Below are positions 42,673 to 49,372 of a stretch of DNA of 64,000 bases, piece by piece. Position numbers and translations under genes: made by a program. The notes under the pieces are model-generated. The model had not been told where the DNA came from, did no database searches, and worked only from the letters and a program-made list of their open reading frames with translations. The stretch is from assembly GCF_008704995.1 (NCBI RefSeq), contig NZ_CP023747.1, positions 4,118,501 through 4,182,500 on the forward strand. Reading direction: 5' to 3'. The DNA is from Streptomyces nodosus. Its GTDB lineage: Bacteria; Actinomycetota; Actinomycetes; Streptomycetales; Streptomycetaceae. Positions within the stretch are counted from its first letter, which is position 1. Every line of letters begins with the position of its first letter.

Positions 42673-43179
42673 TCAGGAGCCCAGGCTCGCCGTCGGCAGT
42701 CCGCTGGGCAGCATGCCGCCCTCGGCCTTGACGTAGGTCTCGGTGCCGACGCTTCCCCGCCAGGTCACCTTCATCCCCGTGGAGTTCACGGAGTCGACCA
42801 CCCCGCTCGCCCGGCTCTCGCTGCCGTCCGTGCAGGTGAGGCGGATCGTCCAGGTGCTCCCCTGCTCGCCCGCGGTCCCGCTGCACACGGTGCCGCCCGT
42901 CGCGAAGAGTCCGGCCCGCTCGCCGGTGATCACCAGCGCCACGGCCTTGCCCCCGCTGGTGGCCACCCAACTGCCTTCGAGCTTCCCCGGCTCGGCGGTC
43001 GGGGCGGCGGAGCCGGGGCCGGAATCCGTCGTGGACACGGACGGGCCCGGTGAGGAGGCGCCCTCACCGGTGGAGCCGTCGTCCCCGGCGTCGCAGCCGG
43101 TCAGGGCGAGCGCGGCCGCAAGGCCCGCGGCCGCGAGTGCGAGACGTGCCGGCCGGCATGTGGCAGGGGTCGCGGTCAC
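42673..43179 (-). CDS. Small lipoprotein of unknown function
   Basis: 168 residues. MTATPATCRPARLALAAAGLAAALALTGC is a lipoprotein signal with lipobox LTGC. A Ser/Gly/Pro linker of about 35 residues follows, then a beta-rich domain of about 100 residues (GSWVATSGGKAVALVITGERAG...) with two Cys likely in a disulfide, reminiscent of lipocalin-like or META-type folds but not assignable. GTG start with GGGAG six bases upstream. 49 bases downstream of the rpsN paralogue, so it may share readthrough from the zinc-controlled operon. Confidence 0.8.
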   Translation of the reverse strand: MTATPATCRPARLALAAAGLAAALALTGCDAGDDGSTGEGASSPGPSVSTTDSGPGSAAPTAEPGKLEGSWVATSGGKAVALVITGERAGLFATGGTVCSGTAGEQGSTWTIRLTCTDGSESRASGVVDSVNSTGMKVTWRGSVGTETYVKAEGGMLPSGLPTASLGS

Positions 43180-43228
43180 CGAAGGCTCCCAGGGTTGCCG
43201 ATGAGGTCGTGGGGAGGGCCGCAGCAAG

Positions 43229-43534
43229 CTACCAGGAGGACTTGCGGACGCCGGGCAGATAACCCGCGTGTGCTTGCTCACGCAGATTGACCCGGGACAG
43301 CCCGAAGGTGCGCAGATAGCCGCGCGGCCGGCCGTCCACGCTGTCCCGGTTGCGTACCCGGGTGGCACTGGCGTCACGCGGCTGCCGGTTCAACTCCCGC
43401 TGGGCGGCGAGTCGTTCGTCCTCCGTGGAGGAGGGACGCCGGAGGATCTCCTTCAGCTCCGCCCGCCGCTCGGCGTACCGCGCGACGACCTCCTTGCGCC
43501 GCTCGTTCTTCGCGATCTTGCTCTTCTTCGCCAT
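43229..43534 (-). CDS. rpsN: 30S ribosomal protein S14, zinc-free paralogue
   Basis: 101 residues, the long cysteine-free form, ending GYLPGVRKSSW. Short S14 carries CxxC zinc knuckles; this one has no Cys. In Streptomyces such C- forms replace the zinc-binding copy under zinc limitation. ATG with GAGGAA upstream. It is 18 bases after the L28 paralogue, in one operon with it. Confidence 0.96.
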   Translation of the reverse strand: MAKKSKIAKNERRKEVVARYAERRAELKEILRRPSSTEDERLAAQRELNRQPRDASATRVRNRDSVDGRPRGYLRTFGLSRVNLREQAHAGYLPGVRKSSW

Positions 43535-43552
43535 ATCGGTTCCTCGGCTTCT

Positions 43553-43789
43553 TCAGATCTTCACGCCGCGGGCGCGGATCCGGGCCACCGCGGCCTCCAC
43601 GCCGATGGTGTCGACGGTCTTGATCCCCTTGGCGCTCAGCCGCAGCCGCACCTGACGGCCCTCGCTCGGCAGCCAGTACCGCTTGGTCTGGATGTTGGGG
43701 TCGAAGCGGCGGGAGGTGCGCCGGTGGGAGTGGGAGATCCGGTTGCCGAAGCCGGGCCGGGCGCCGGTCAGCATGCAGTGCGCGGACAA
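43553..43789 (-). CDS. rpmB: 50S ribosomal protein L28, C- paralogue
   Basis: 78 residues, SAHCMLTGARPGFGNRISHS at the start. Only one Cys remains, so the zinc-site of the C+ form is absent. The start is a TTG (AGAGAGG about 12 bases upstream), which matches homologues; no ATG/GTG fits better. First gene of the minus-strand half of the zinc-starvation cluster. Confidence 0.92.
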   Translation of the reverse strand: MSAHCMLTGARPGFGNRISHSHRRTSRRFDPNIQTKRYWLPSEGRQVRLRLSAKGIKTVDTIGVEAAVARIRARGVKI

Positions 43790-43823
43790 AGGTGATGCAC
43801 CTCTCTCGGGTAGGGTGTGTAAA

Positions 43824-43838
43824 TGGTATTCATTTTCA
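43824..43838. promoter_or_regulatory. Zur-type operator
   Basis: Minus strand reads TGAAAATGAATACCA, close to the Streptomyces Zur consensus TGAAAATGATTTTCA; on the plus strand the right half ATTTTCA is exact. It sits in the 62-base divergent region between rpmB and rpmG, over the spacer of the rpmG promoter (TAAGGT at 43840-43845). Confidence 0.82.
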
Positions 43839-43851
43839 GTAAGGTACCAGC

Positions 43852-44016
43852 ATGGCACGCAACGAACTCCGACCCGTCATCAAGATGAGGTCCACGGCCG
43901 GCACCGGCTACACCTATGTCACCCGCAAGAACCGCCGGAACGACCCGGACCGGATGACCCTGCGCAAGTACGACCCGGTCGTCGGCCGGCATGTCGAGTT
44001 CCGAGAGGAGCGCTGA
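43852..44016 (+). CDS. rpmG: 50S ribosomal protein L33, zinc-free paralogue
   Basis: 54 residues, MARNELRPVIKMRSTAGTGY..., no cysteines, so the C- form. A TAAGGT -10-like hexamer ends six bases before the ATG and there is no Shine-Dalgarno, so the mRNA may be leaderless. The Zur box overlies the region just upstream. Confidence 0.96.
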   Translation: MARNELRPVIKMRSTAGTGYTYVTRKNRRNDPDRMTLRKYDPVVGRHVEFREER

Positions 44017-44021
44017 GTCCG

Positions 44022-44270
44022 GTGCGCAAGGGCATCCACCCGTCGTACGGGCCCGTCGTCTTCCGTGACCGGGCCGCGAACCACACCTTCCTCACCCGCT
44101 CGACCATGACCAGCGACAAGACGATCGAGTGGGAGGACGGCAACACCTACCCGGTGGTCGACGTCGAGATCTCGAACGTCAGCCACCCCTTCTACACCGG
44201 CACCGCCCGGGTCCTGGACACGGCCGGACGCGTGGAGCGCTTCGAGCAGCGGTACGGGAAGCGGGGCTGA
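44022..44270 (+). CDS. rpmE2: 50S ribosomal protein L31 type B
   Basis: 82 residues, MRKGIHPSYGPVVFRDRAANHTFLTRST, lacking the CxxC/CxxC of L31 type A. GTG start five bases after rpmG, with GAGAGGAG inside the end of rpmG. Under zinc limitation the type B protein displaces the zinc-bound form, releasing zinc. Confidence 0.96.
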   Translation: MRKGIHPSYGPVVFRDRAANHTFLTRSTMTSDKTIEWEDGNTYPVVDVEISNVSHPFYTGTARVLDTAGRVERFEQRYGKRG

Positions 44271-44272
44271 CG

Positions 44273-45415
44273 GTGGCCGATCTCTCCGTCGTGGTCGTCG
44301 CCGGGCTGCACGCCGACGCACGCCGGGCGGCCGTGGCGCGGCTGCTCGCCGATGTGCCCGGCAGTGTGGCGCTCCACCATGATCTGACGACCGCCGCGGC
44401 CGGTACGGTCATGCGTTCGGTGCGGGACAAGGACACCCTGCTGTCCACGGGCGAGGCGCCGCTGGTCAACGACTGCGCCTGCTGCGCCCTGCGCGAGGAC
44501 CTGGTGCCCGAGCTGCGGGGGCTCGAGGAGACCGGACGCGCCCGGCTCGCCGTCGTCGAACTGTGGGACTCGGTCGAGCCCAGGGCGATGGCCGAGGCGA
44601 TCGAGGCCGGCGGGCTCACGGTCACCGGGGTGCTCACCGCGGTCGACCCGGCCCTGCTGCTCCCCTACCTCGGCAACGGCGACGACCTCGCCGAAGGCGG
44701 ACTGGCCGCCGCGGCCACGGACCAGCGGACGGTCGCGGACACCTTCGCCCGGCAGCTGGAGTACGCCCCCGTGCTGGCCGTGGTCGAGTCAGAGGAGGCC
44801 GACGACGAGGACCGGGCCCTGCTGGCCCAGTTGCATCCGACGGCCCTCCAGGTCCCCTTCGGGGCCGCCGCGGAGAGCCGGGCCCTGGCCGAGGCCGCCC
44901 TCGCCGGGTTCGATGTGGAGGCGGCCGCCGCGGCGCAGCACCCGGCGTGCGCGCTGCTGCCCGTCGAGGCCGACACACACGGCGTCTCCACCTTCGTCTG
45001 GCGCCGCCACCGCCCCTTCCACCCCGAGCGGCTGTATGCCGCGCTGGAGGACCTGACCTGCGCCGCGGCGCGCAGCCGGGGCCGTTTCTGGCTCGCCGAC
45101 CGCCCCGACACCCTGCTCCACTGGGATGCGGCGGGCGGGGCCCTGTGCGTGGAGGGCGTGGGCCCCTGGCTGGCGTCCCTTCCCGATGCGGCCTGGGAGA
45201 TGGTCCCGCCGGTGCGCCGGGCCGCCGCCGCGCTGGACTGGCACCCGGAACACGGGGACCGCTGCCAGCACCTGGTGTTCACCTCTCCCGGCCTGGACCG
45301 TGCCGGACTCGAACACCTGCTGGAGTCCTGTCTGCTGACCGACGTCGAGTACGCCGCGGGCCGCGACGCCTGGAAACGGCTGACGCCCGCCTTCGACACC
45401 CTCCTGGAGGCCTGA
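44273..45415 (+). CDS. CobW-like protein with degenerate P-loop
   Basis: 380 residues. The COG0523 CxCC metal motif appears as NDCACCALRED (about residues 65-75) and the C-terminal CobW domain with ...STFVWRRHRPFHPERLYAALE and the final DRCQHLVFTSPGLDR is clear. The Walker A, normally GxxGxGK(S/T), is VVAGLHADARRAA, with no lysine/threonine, so GTP hydrolysis as in ZNG1 is doubtful. It starts two bases after rpmE2 and its stop overlaps rpsR (TGATG), so it is tightly bound to the zinc-starvation operon and probably handles zinc. Confidence 0.88.
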   Translation: MADLSVVVVAGLHADARRAAVARLLADVPGSVALHHDLTTAAAGTVMRSVRDKDTLLSTGEAPLVNDCACCALREDLVPELRGLEETGRARLAVVELWDSVEPRAMAEAIEAGGLTVTGVLTAVDPALLLPYLGNGDDLAEGGLAAAATDQRTVADTFARQLEYAPVLAVVESEEADDEDRALLAQLHPTALQVPFGAAAESRALAEAALAGFDVEAAAAAQHPACALLPVEADTHGVSTFVWRRHRPFHPERLYAALEDLTCAAARSRGRFWLADRPDTLLHWDAAGGALCVEGVGPWLASLPDAAWEMVPPVRRAAAALDWHPEHGDRCQHLVFTSPGLDRAGLEHLLESCLLTDVEYAAGRDAWKRLTPAFDTLLEA

Positions 45416-45651
45416 TGCCCCGCAAGTCCGACCGCCGCACCCCGTCCAAGCCCCGCCCCAACCCGCTGGACCGGGCCGGGATCACCTATATCGACTACAA
45501 GGACACGGACCTGCTGCGGTCGTTCCTCTCGGACCGCGGCAAGATCCGCGCCCGCCGGGTCACCCGTGTGTCGGTCCAGCAGCAGCGCCTGCTGGCGCGC
45601 GCGATCAAGAACGCCCGGGAGATGGCGCTGCTGCCGTATGCGTCCCGGTAG
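45415..45651 (+). CDS. rpsR: 30S ribosomal protein S18 paralogue
   Basis: 78 residues, DYKDTDLLRSFLSDRGKIRARRVTRVSVQQQRLLARAIKNAREMALLPY is diagnostic of S18; no cysteines. ATG overlaps the CobW stop by one base. Last gene of the zinc-starvation operon. Confidence 0.96.
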   Translation: MPRKSDRRTPSKPRPNPLDRAGITYIDYKDTDLLRSFLSDRGKIRARRVTRVSVQQQRLLARAIKNAREMALLPYASR

Positions 45652-45683
45652 CCGAGGGCCGCAGCCATCTGGGTAGGAGATTT

Positions 45684-45732
45684 ATAGGTAGGAGATTCCC
45701 TACGTTTGACTCGTAGGGAATCTCCTACCTAT
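45684..45732. promoter_or_regulatory. Perfect 21-bp inverted repeat, probable ArsR operator
   Basis: Left arm 45684-45704 is the exact reverse complement of right arm 45712-45732; the loop is TTTGACT. Each arm contains GTAGG...CCTAC half-sites. A third partial copy, GGTAGGAGATT, at 45672-45682, repeats the left-arm string 15 bases upstream. The repeat spans the whole promoter of the VOC operon. Confidence 0.93.
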
Positions 45733-45735
45733 GGT
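45706..45735 (+). promoter_or_regulatory. Promoter of the VOC-ArsR-SRPBCC operon
   Basis: TTGACT (45706-45711), an 18-base spacer and TATGGT (45730-45735) followed by six bases and ATG. Transcription would begin at the start codon (leaderless). The -35 lies in the loop of the inverted repeat and the spacer in its right arm. Confidence 0.82.
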
Positions 45736-45741
45736 GTCCGT

Positions 45742-46113
45742 ATGACCATCACACATGCCTCCTTCGTGACCCTCCCCGTCGCCGACCAGGACCGCGCCCT
45801 GCGCTTCTACACCGAACTCCTCGGCTTCCAGGTCGCCGCCGACCTGGATCTGCCGCAGGGCCGATGGCTCCAGGTCGCCCCCGAGGGCGCCCAGACCGTC
45901 TTCACTCTCTCCGGCCCCGGGACGGGCGATTTCGAACCGGGCTCGACCCGGGGGATCATGTTGCTCACGACCGATGTCGACGCCGACTGTGCGCGGCTGG
46001 CCGGGGCGGGGGTGTCCGTGCAGGGTCCGGACGACCTCCCCTGGGGCCGGATGGCGTCCTTCCAGGACCCCGACGGCAATGGTCTGCTGCTGCTGACGGA
46101 GGCTCAGGGATAG
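45742..46113 (+). CDS. VOC (glyoxalase/bleomycin-resistance-like) protein
   Basis: 123 residues, one beta-alpha-beta-beta-beta pair repeated. HASFVTLPVADQDRALRFYTELLGF starts the first module, and MASFQDPDGNGLLLLTE ends the second with the usual Glu metal ligand. Substrate unknown; relatives are dioxygenases, lyases or binding proteins. First gene of a three-gene operon with an ArsR repressor and an SRPBCC protein. No Shine-Dalgarno, in accord with a leaderless mRNA. Confidence 0.9.
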   Translation: MTITHASFVTLPVADQDRALRFYTELLGFQVAADLDLPQGRWLQVAPEGAQTVFTLSGPGTGDFEPGSTRGIMLLTTDVDADCARLAGAGVSVQGPDDLPWGRMASFQDPDGNGLLLLTEAQG

Positions 46114-46123
46114 GAAGGCCCGC

Positions 46124-46483
46124 ATGACCACGACCGGGGCCGGGACGGACACCGCTGCCGAGGACCGTGTCTTCGCCGCGCTCGCCAACGCCACGCGCCG
46201 CGAGCTGCTGCGGCTGCTGCGCGACGAGGGGCCGCAGCCCGTCCAGGCCCTGGCCGACCGCTTCGAGATGCGCCGCCCGAGCCTCTCGGAGCATCTCAAG
46301 GTGCTGCGGGAGGCCGGGCTCGTCTCCGAGCAGCGCTCCGGCCGGCAGCGCATCTACCGCCTCGAAGCCGCACCGCTAGCCGAGGTGCAGGACTGGCTCC
46401 ATCCGTACGAGCGGTTCTGGCGGCAGCGGCTGCGGGGACTCGGCGAGCTGCTCGACCGCATGCCCGACGATGACCGCTCATGA
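46124..46483 (+). CDS. ArsR-family transcriptional repressor
   Basis: 119 residues. A winged helix with FAALANATRRELLRLLRDEGPQPVQALADRFEMRRPSLSEHLKVLREAGLV is typical of ArsR/SmtB in which the partner gene encodes an SRPBCC protein. There are no Cys, so it is not a metal sensor of the ArsR (ELCVCD) or CmtR kind; a small organic ligand is more likely. GGAAGG lies upstream. It overlaps the next gene by four bases (ATGA). It probably binds the inverted repeat upstream of the operon. Confidence 0.93.
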   Translation: MTTTGAGTDTAAEDRVFAALANATRRELLRLLRDEGPQPVQALADRFEMRRPSLSEHLKVLREAGLVSEQRSGRQRIYRLEAAPLAEVQDWLHPYERFWRQRLRGLGELLDRMPDDDRS

Positions 46484-46941
46484 GCACATCGTCCGGTGAC
46501 GACCTCACCACGATCCGCGTCGACCAGTTCCTGCCGCATCCGCCCGCCAAGGTCTGGCGCGCCCTGACCGAGCCCGGACTGCTCGCCCGGTGGCAGATGC
46601 CCGGCTCCGAGGACTTCCGGCTCGAAGTGGGCCACCGGTACCGGATGACCTCGGTCCCACGACCCAACGCGGCTTTCTCCGGCGTCGTCGACGTGCAGGT
46701 TCTCGCCTATGAGCCCGAGCGGATGCTGTGTGTCCGGTGGGCCGACGCCGATCCGGCCAACCCCGCGGACTGGACCATCACATGGACGCTGGAACAGGAG
46801 GGCCGCGGTACGCGTCTCTTCCTAGTGCACGAAGGATTCGACCCGGACGACCCGGCACAGTCGATGGCGCGGACGGTCATGGGCGAGGGCTGGAGGTCGC
46901 ATGTGATGCGGGCTCTGGGGCAGACGCTCGACCAGCTGTAG
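46480..46941 (+). CDS. SRPBCC (AHSA1/CalC-like) ligand-binding protein
   Basis: 153 residues. FLPHPPAKVWRALTEPGLLARWQMP, EVGHRYRM and GWTXH-like GEGWRSHVMRAL mark the helix-grip fold. AHSA1/CalC proteins bind hydrophobic ligands, and CalC gives resistance to enediynes by self-sacrifice. Coupled translation with the ArsR gene by the ATGA overlap. With the VOC protein it suggests handling of a small hydrophobic compound; the ligand is unknown. Confidence 0.9.
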   Translation: MSTSSGDDLTTIRVDQFLPHPPAKVWRALTEPGLLARWQMPGSEDFRLEVGHRYRMTSVPRPNAAFSGVVDVQVLAYEPERMLCVRWADADPANPADWTITWTLEQEGRGTRLFLVHEGFDPDDPAQSMARTVMGEGWRSHVMRALGQTLDQL

Positions 46942-46987
46942 TCAGGGCGAAGTCAGACGGCGGTCAAGGCACTGCAAAAGCTGTAAC

Positions 46988-47004
46988 CGCGGGAACACCC
47001 CGCG
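46988..47004 (+). terminator. Short GC hairpin after the SRPBCC gene
   Basis: CGCGGG and CCCGCG around a five-base loop, 46 bases after the stop. Weak; the right arm runs into the shared 30-bp motif. Confidence 0.45.
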
Positions 47005-47031
47005 TGCACGTGCATCTGCAAATGCGTCTGC
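47002..47031 (+). promoter_or_regulatory. 30-bp shared motif, copy 1, upstream of the DUF397 gene
   Basis: Contains the palindrome TGCACGTGCA and two direct copies of TGC(A/G)TCTGC spaced by 12 bases. Ends 82 bases before the DUF397 start. The same array occurs, in the same orientation relative to its gene, upstream of the HATPase gene. Confidence 0.8.
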
Positions 47032-47113
47032 ATGTGAACGGAGTTATGATCCGGGGCAGTTGACCACTGCATCCATGGCCACATCAGCCGATGCACCACC
47101 CGGGGAGCGACCT

Positions 47114-47371
47114 GTGGAGCACGACGTGTACGACGTGGGCGACGTGTACAACGGCATGGCTGCGACGGAACTGCACGGGGCGGCCTGGCAGAAGAGCCGG
47201 CACAGCAACTCCCAGGGATCGTGCGTGGAGTTCGCCCGGCTGCCGGGGGGAGGCGTGGCGGTACGGAACTCGCGCTTTCCCGACGGACCCGCGCTCGTCT
47301 ACACCCGCGCGGAGATCGAGGCGATGCTGTTGGGCGTCAAGGACGGCGAGTTCGACCACCTGATCGCGTGA
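47114..47371 (+). CDS. DUF397 domain small regulator
   Basis: 85 residues. The core AAWQKSRHSNSQGSCVEFARLPGGGVAVRNSRFPDGPALVYTRAEIEAML is the DUF397 domain, found only in actinobacteria and usually next to DUF5753/XRE regulators (as in the whiJ and abaA neighbourhoods). It probably binds the XRE partner. GTG start with GGGGAG six bases upstream; a TTG 18 codons earlier is less likely. Confidence 0.88.
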   Translation: MEHDVYDVGDVYNGMAATELHGAAWQKSRHSNSQGSCVEFARLPGGGVAVRNSRFPDGPALVYTRAEIEAMLLGVKDGEFDHLIA

Positions 47372-47565
47372 GGCGGTGCGGCGCACCGGGGGAGGACGGG
47401 GCGGGGCGTTCGTCGCCCGTGTGTGCCGCGGCGGTCGCCGCCCGTGCGCGGCGACCGTGGCTGTGTGCGGTGCGGGGTGCCCGGGTGGGCGGCCCGCGGT
47501 GCGTCGGGGCACCGCCTGGGTGGCAACGCGCGTAGACGGGTCGCCTCAAGAGGTGCGGAGGGCCG

Positions 47566-48075
47566 TCATGCTCGGCCCGCCGGTGCGGACGGCAGCCGGA
47601 ACAGTGCCCAGACCACCTTGCCGCTCAGTGTGCCCGCCAGCGGATGCCAGCCCCAGCCGTCGGAGAACGAGTCGACCAGGAACAGCCCACGGCCCGACTC
47701 CGCGGAGAAGTCCTCCGAACCGTCCGCGACCGGACCGTCGTCACTGGGGTCACGCACGGCGCACACCAGGCGCGCGGACCAGCGCATCAGGTGCAGCCGG
47801 AGCGGCGCGTTCTGCTCGCCCCCGCGTGGAGCGGGCGAGGGCAGCGCATGGCGCAGTGCGTTGGTCACGAGTTCGGAGACCACGAGACAGATGTCGTCGG
47901 CGCGCTCGTCCATGTCCCACTGGCCCAGTGTTCCCCGGGTGAACCGCCGTGCGTCGCGGACCGCTTCGAGGCGGGCGGGCAGGGCGCAGGAGGCGGCGCC
48001 GGACACGGCCGAGGGGTCGAGTGGCGGAAGTCCCTGCCGTAAAGGCGTGAGCATGGTCGATCCGTTCGTTCCCAT
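47566..48075 (-). CDS. RsbW/SpoIIAB-type HATPase regulator
   Basis: 169 residues. N-box DDICLVVSELVTNALRHALPS and G-box ESGRGLFLVDSFSDGWGW give the HATPase_c fold of anti-sigma/regulatory kinases abundant in Streptomyces. About 10 residues of low complexity lie between. It has no STAS partner beside it. ATG with GGGAG eight bases upstream; a GTG three codons earlier is possible. The shared motif sits 73 bases upstream. Confidence 0.9.
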   Translation of the reverse strand: MGTNGSTMLTPLRQGLPPLDPSAVSGAASCALPARLEAVRDARRFTRGTLGQWDMDERADDICLVVSELVTNALRHALPSPAPRGGEQNAPLRLHLMRWSARLVCAVRDPSDDGPVADGSEDFSAESGRGLFLVDSFSDGWGWHPLAGTLSGKVVWALFRLPSAPAGRA

Positions 48076-48148
48076 GCGAGGCACTCCCGGGTGTTCGCGA
48101 ACGTGGCGATGCAGCGGTGGCGCAGAACCATGGTTTCGGATGAGCCAG

Positions 48149-48178
48149 GCAGATGCAAGGGCAGATGCACGTGCACGC
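48149..48178 (-). promoter_or_regulatory. 30-bp shared motif, copy 2, between HATPase and XRE genes
   Basis: Minus strand repeats copy 1 (47002-47031): 18 leading bases identical, then three differing, then TGCATCTGC. It lies in the divergent region between the HATPase and XRE genes, 73 bases from the HATPase start. Confidence 0.8.
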
Positions 48179-48373
48179 GCTGGAATCGGCCGGTTTCATG
48201 CCGCTTTCTGCTTGTTTCTTCTGTCACGTTCTTCCCTCTTGGACGCCCCTTCCTGATCTTTCCCACTGGCTCACCTTTGGCTGCTTTCCCTTTCTGTAAC
48301 CGCGCGAGTACAGCTCGAAGTGTTTTAGTGGCAGACTGCGCGGTCGGAAGCACGGTTGGGGAGGCTGACGAAC

Positions 48374-49240
48374 GTGAGCGCTGGGGACTCGACGAGCGGG
48401 TCGGTGGTGCGGCGCATTCTGCTGGGATCCCATCTCAGGCGCCTGCGGGAGGCGCGCGGCATCACCAGGGAGAAGGCCGGCTATTCGATCCGGGCCTCGG
48501 AATCGAAGATCAGCCGCATGGAGTTGGGACGGGTGAGCTTCAAGACACGCGATGTCGAGGATCTGCTGACGTTGTACGGGGTCACCGACGAGGCCGAACG
48601 CACGCCCCTGCTCTCCCTCGCCAGGGAGGCCAATGTCGCCGGGTGGTGGCACAGCTATTCGGACGTCCTGCCGAGCTGGTTCCCCACGTACGTCGGTCTG
48701 GAGGGCGCGGCACATCTGATCCGGTCCTACGAGGTCCAGTTCGTGCACGGTCTGCTGCAGACCGAGGCCTATGCGCATGCGGTCGTCGCCCGGGGCATGA
48801 AGGGTGCGAGCGCCGAGGACATCGACCGGCGGGTGGCGCTCCGGCTGGAGCGGCAGAAGTACCTCGTCTCGGAGAACGCCCCGGACTTCCATGTGGTGCT
48901 CGACGAGGCGTCCCTGCACCGCCCCCAAGGGGACCGGCAGGTGATGCGCGGCCAGCTCCAGCATCTGATCGACATCTCGGAGCGCCCGAACGTACGGCTT
49001 CAGGTCATGCCGTTCAGCCACGGCGGGCACTCCGGGGAGAGCGGCTCCTTCACCCTGCTGAGCTTCCCCGAGTCCGACCTCTCCGATGTGGTCTATCTGG
49101 AGCAGCTGACCAGCGCGCTGTATCTGGACAAGCGCGAGGACGTCGCCCAGTACGATTCCGCGATGCGGCAGTTGCAGCAGGACAGCCCCGGCAAGGACGA
49201 GAGTCGCGACCTGCTGCGAGAACTGCTCCAGCTCTCCTGA
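48374..49240 (+). CDS. XRE-family regulator with DUF5753 domain
   Basis: 288 residues. The HTH is LLGSHLRRLREARGITREKAGYSIRASESKISRMELG (about 16-52), followed by the DUF5753 ligand/partner-binding domain (about 95-280) with LIRSYEVQFVHGLLQTEAYA. This is the WhiJ-like class that works with DUF397 partners. GTG start with GGAGG nine bases upstream. The intergenic region to the HATPase gene (298 bases) is less GC-rich and includes the shared motif and a CTGTAACCGCG string also found 41 bases after the SRPBCC gene. Confidence 0.92.
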   Translation: MSAGDSTSGSVVRRILLGSHLRRLREARGITREKAGYSIRASESKISRMELGRVSFKTRDVEDLLTLYGVTDEAERTPLLSLAREANVAGWWHSYSDVLPSWFPTYVGLEGAAHLIRSYEVQFVHGLLQTEAYAHAVVARGMKGASAEDIDRRVALRLERQKYLVSENAPDFHVVLDEASLHRPQGDRQVMRGQLQHLIDISERPNVRLQVMPFSHGGHSGESGSFTLLSFPESDLSDVVYLEQLTSALYLDKREDVAQYDSAMRQLQQDSPGKDESRDLLRELLQLS

Positions 49241-49372
49241 GCGGTCCCGGAGCGTCGGACGAATTCCCCCAACTCCCCTTGGACGTCAGTACGATGACGC
49301 GTGATCGGACCATGACGAGTTCCGGGCAGGTGAACGGGTGTCTGCTTCGGCTGCGAGGGATTGAGGGATCAC

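Noticed and set aside
45651..45741. Attenuator or RNA switch instead of an operator at the 21-bp repeat
   Set aside because: The -35/-10 boxes sit inside the repeat and transcription is predicted to start after it, so it would not be transcribed from this promoter. Readthrough from rpsR could still transcribe it, so this is not fully excluded.
46981..48304. CTGTAACCGCG shared by 46981-46991 and 48294-48304 as a second regulatory element
   Set aside because: Only 11 bases, one copy lies within a terminator-like hairpin; a chance match is plausible at this GC content.
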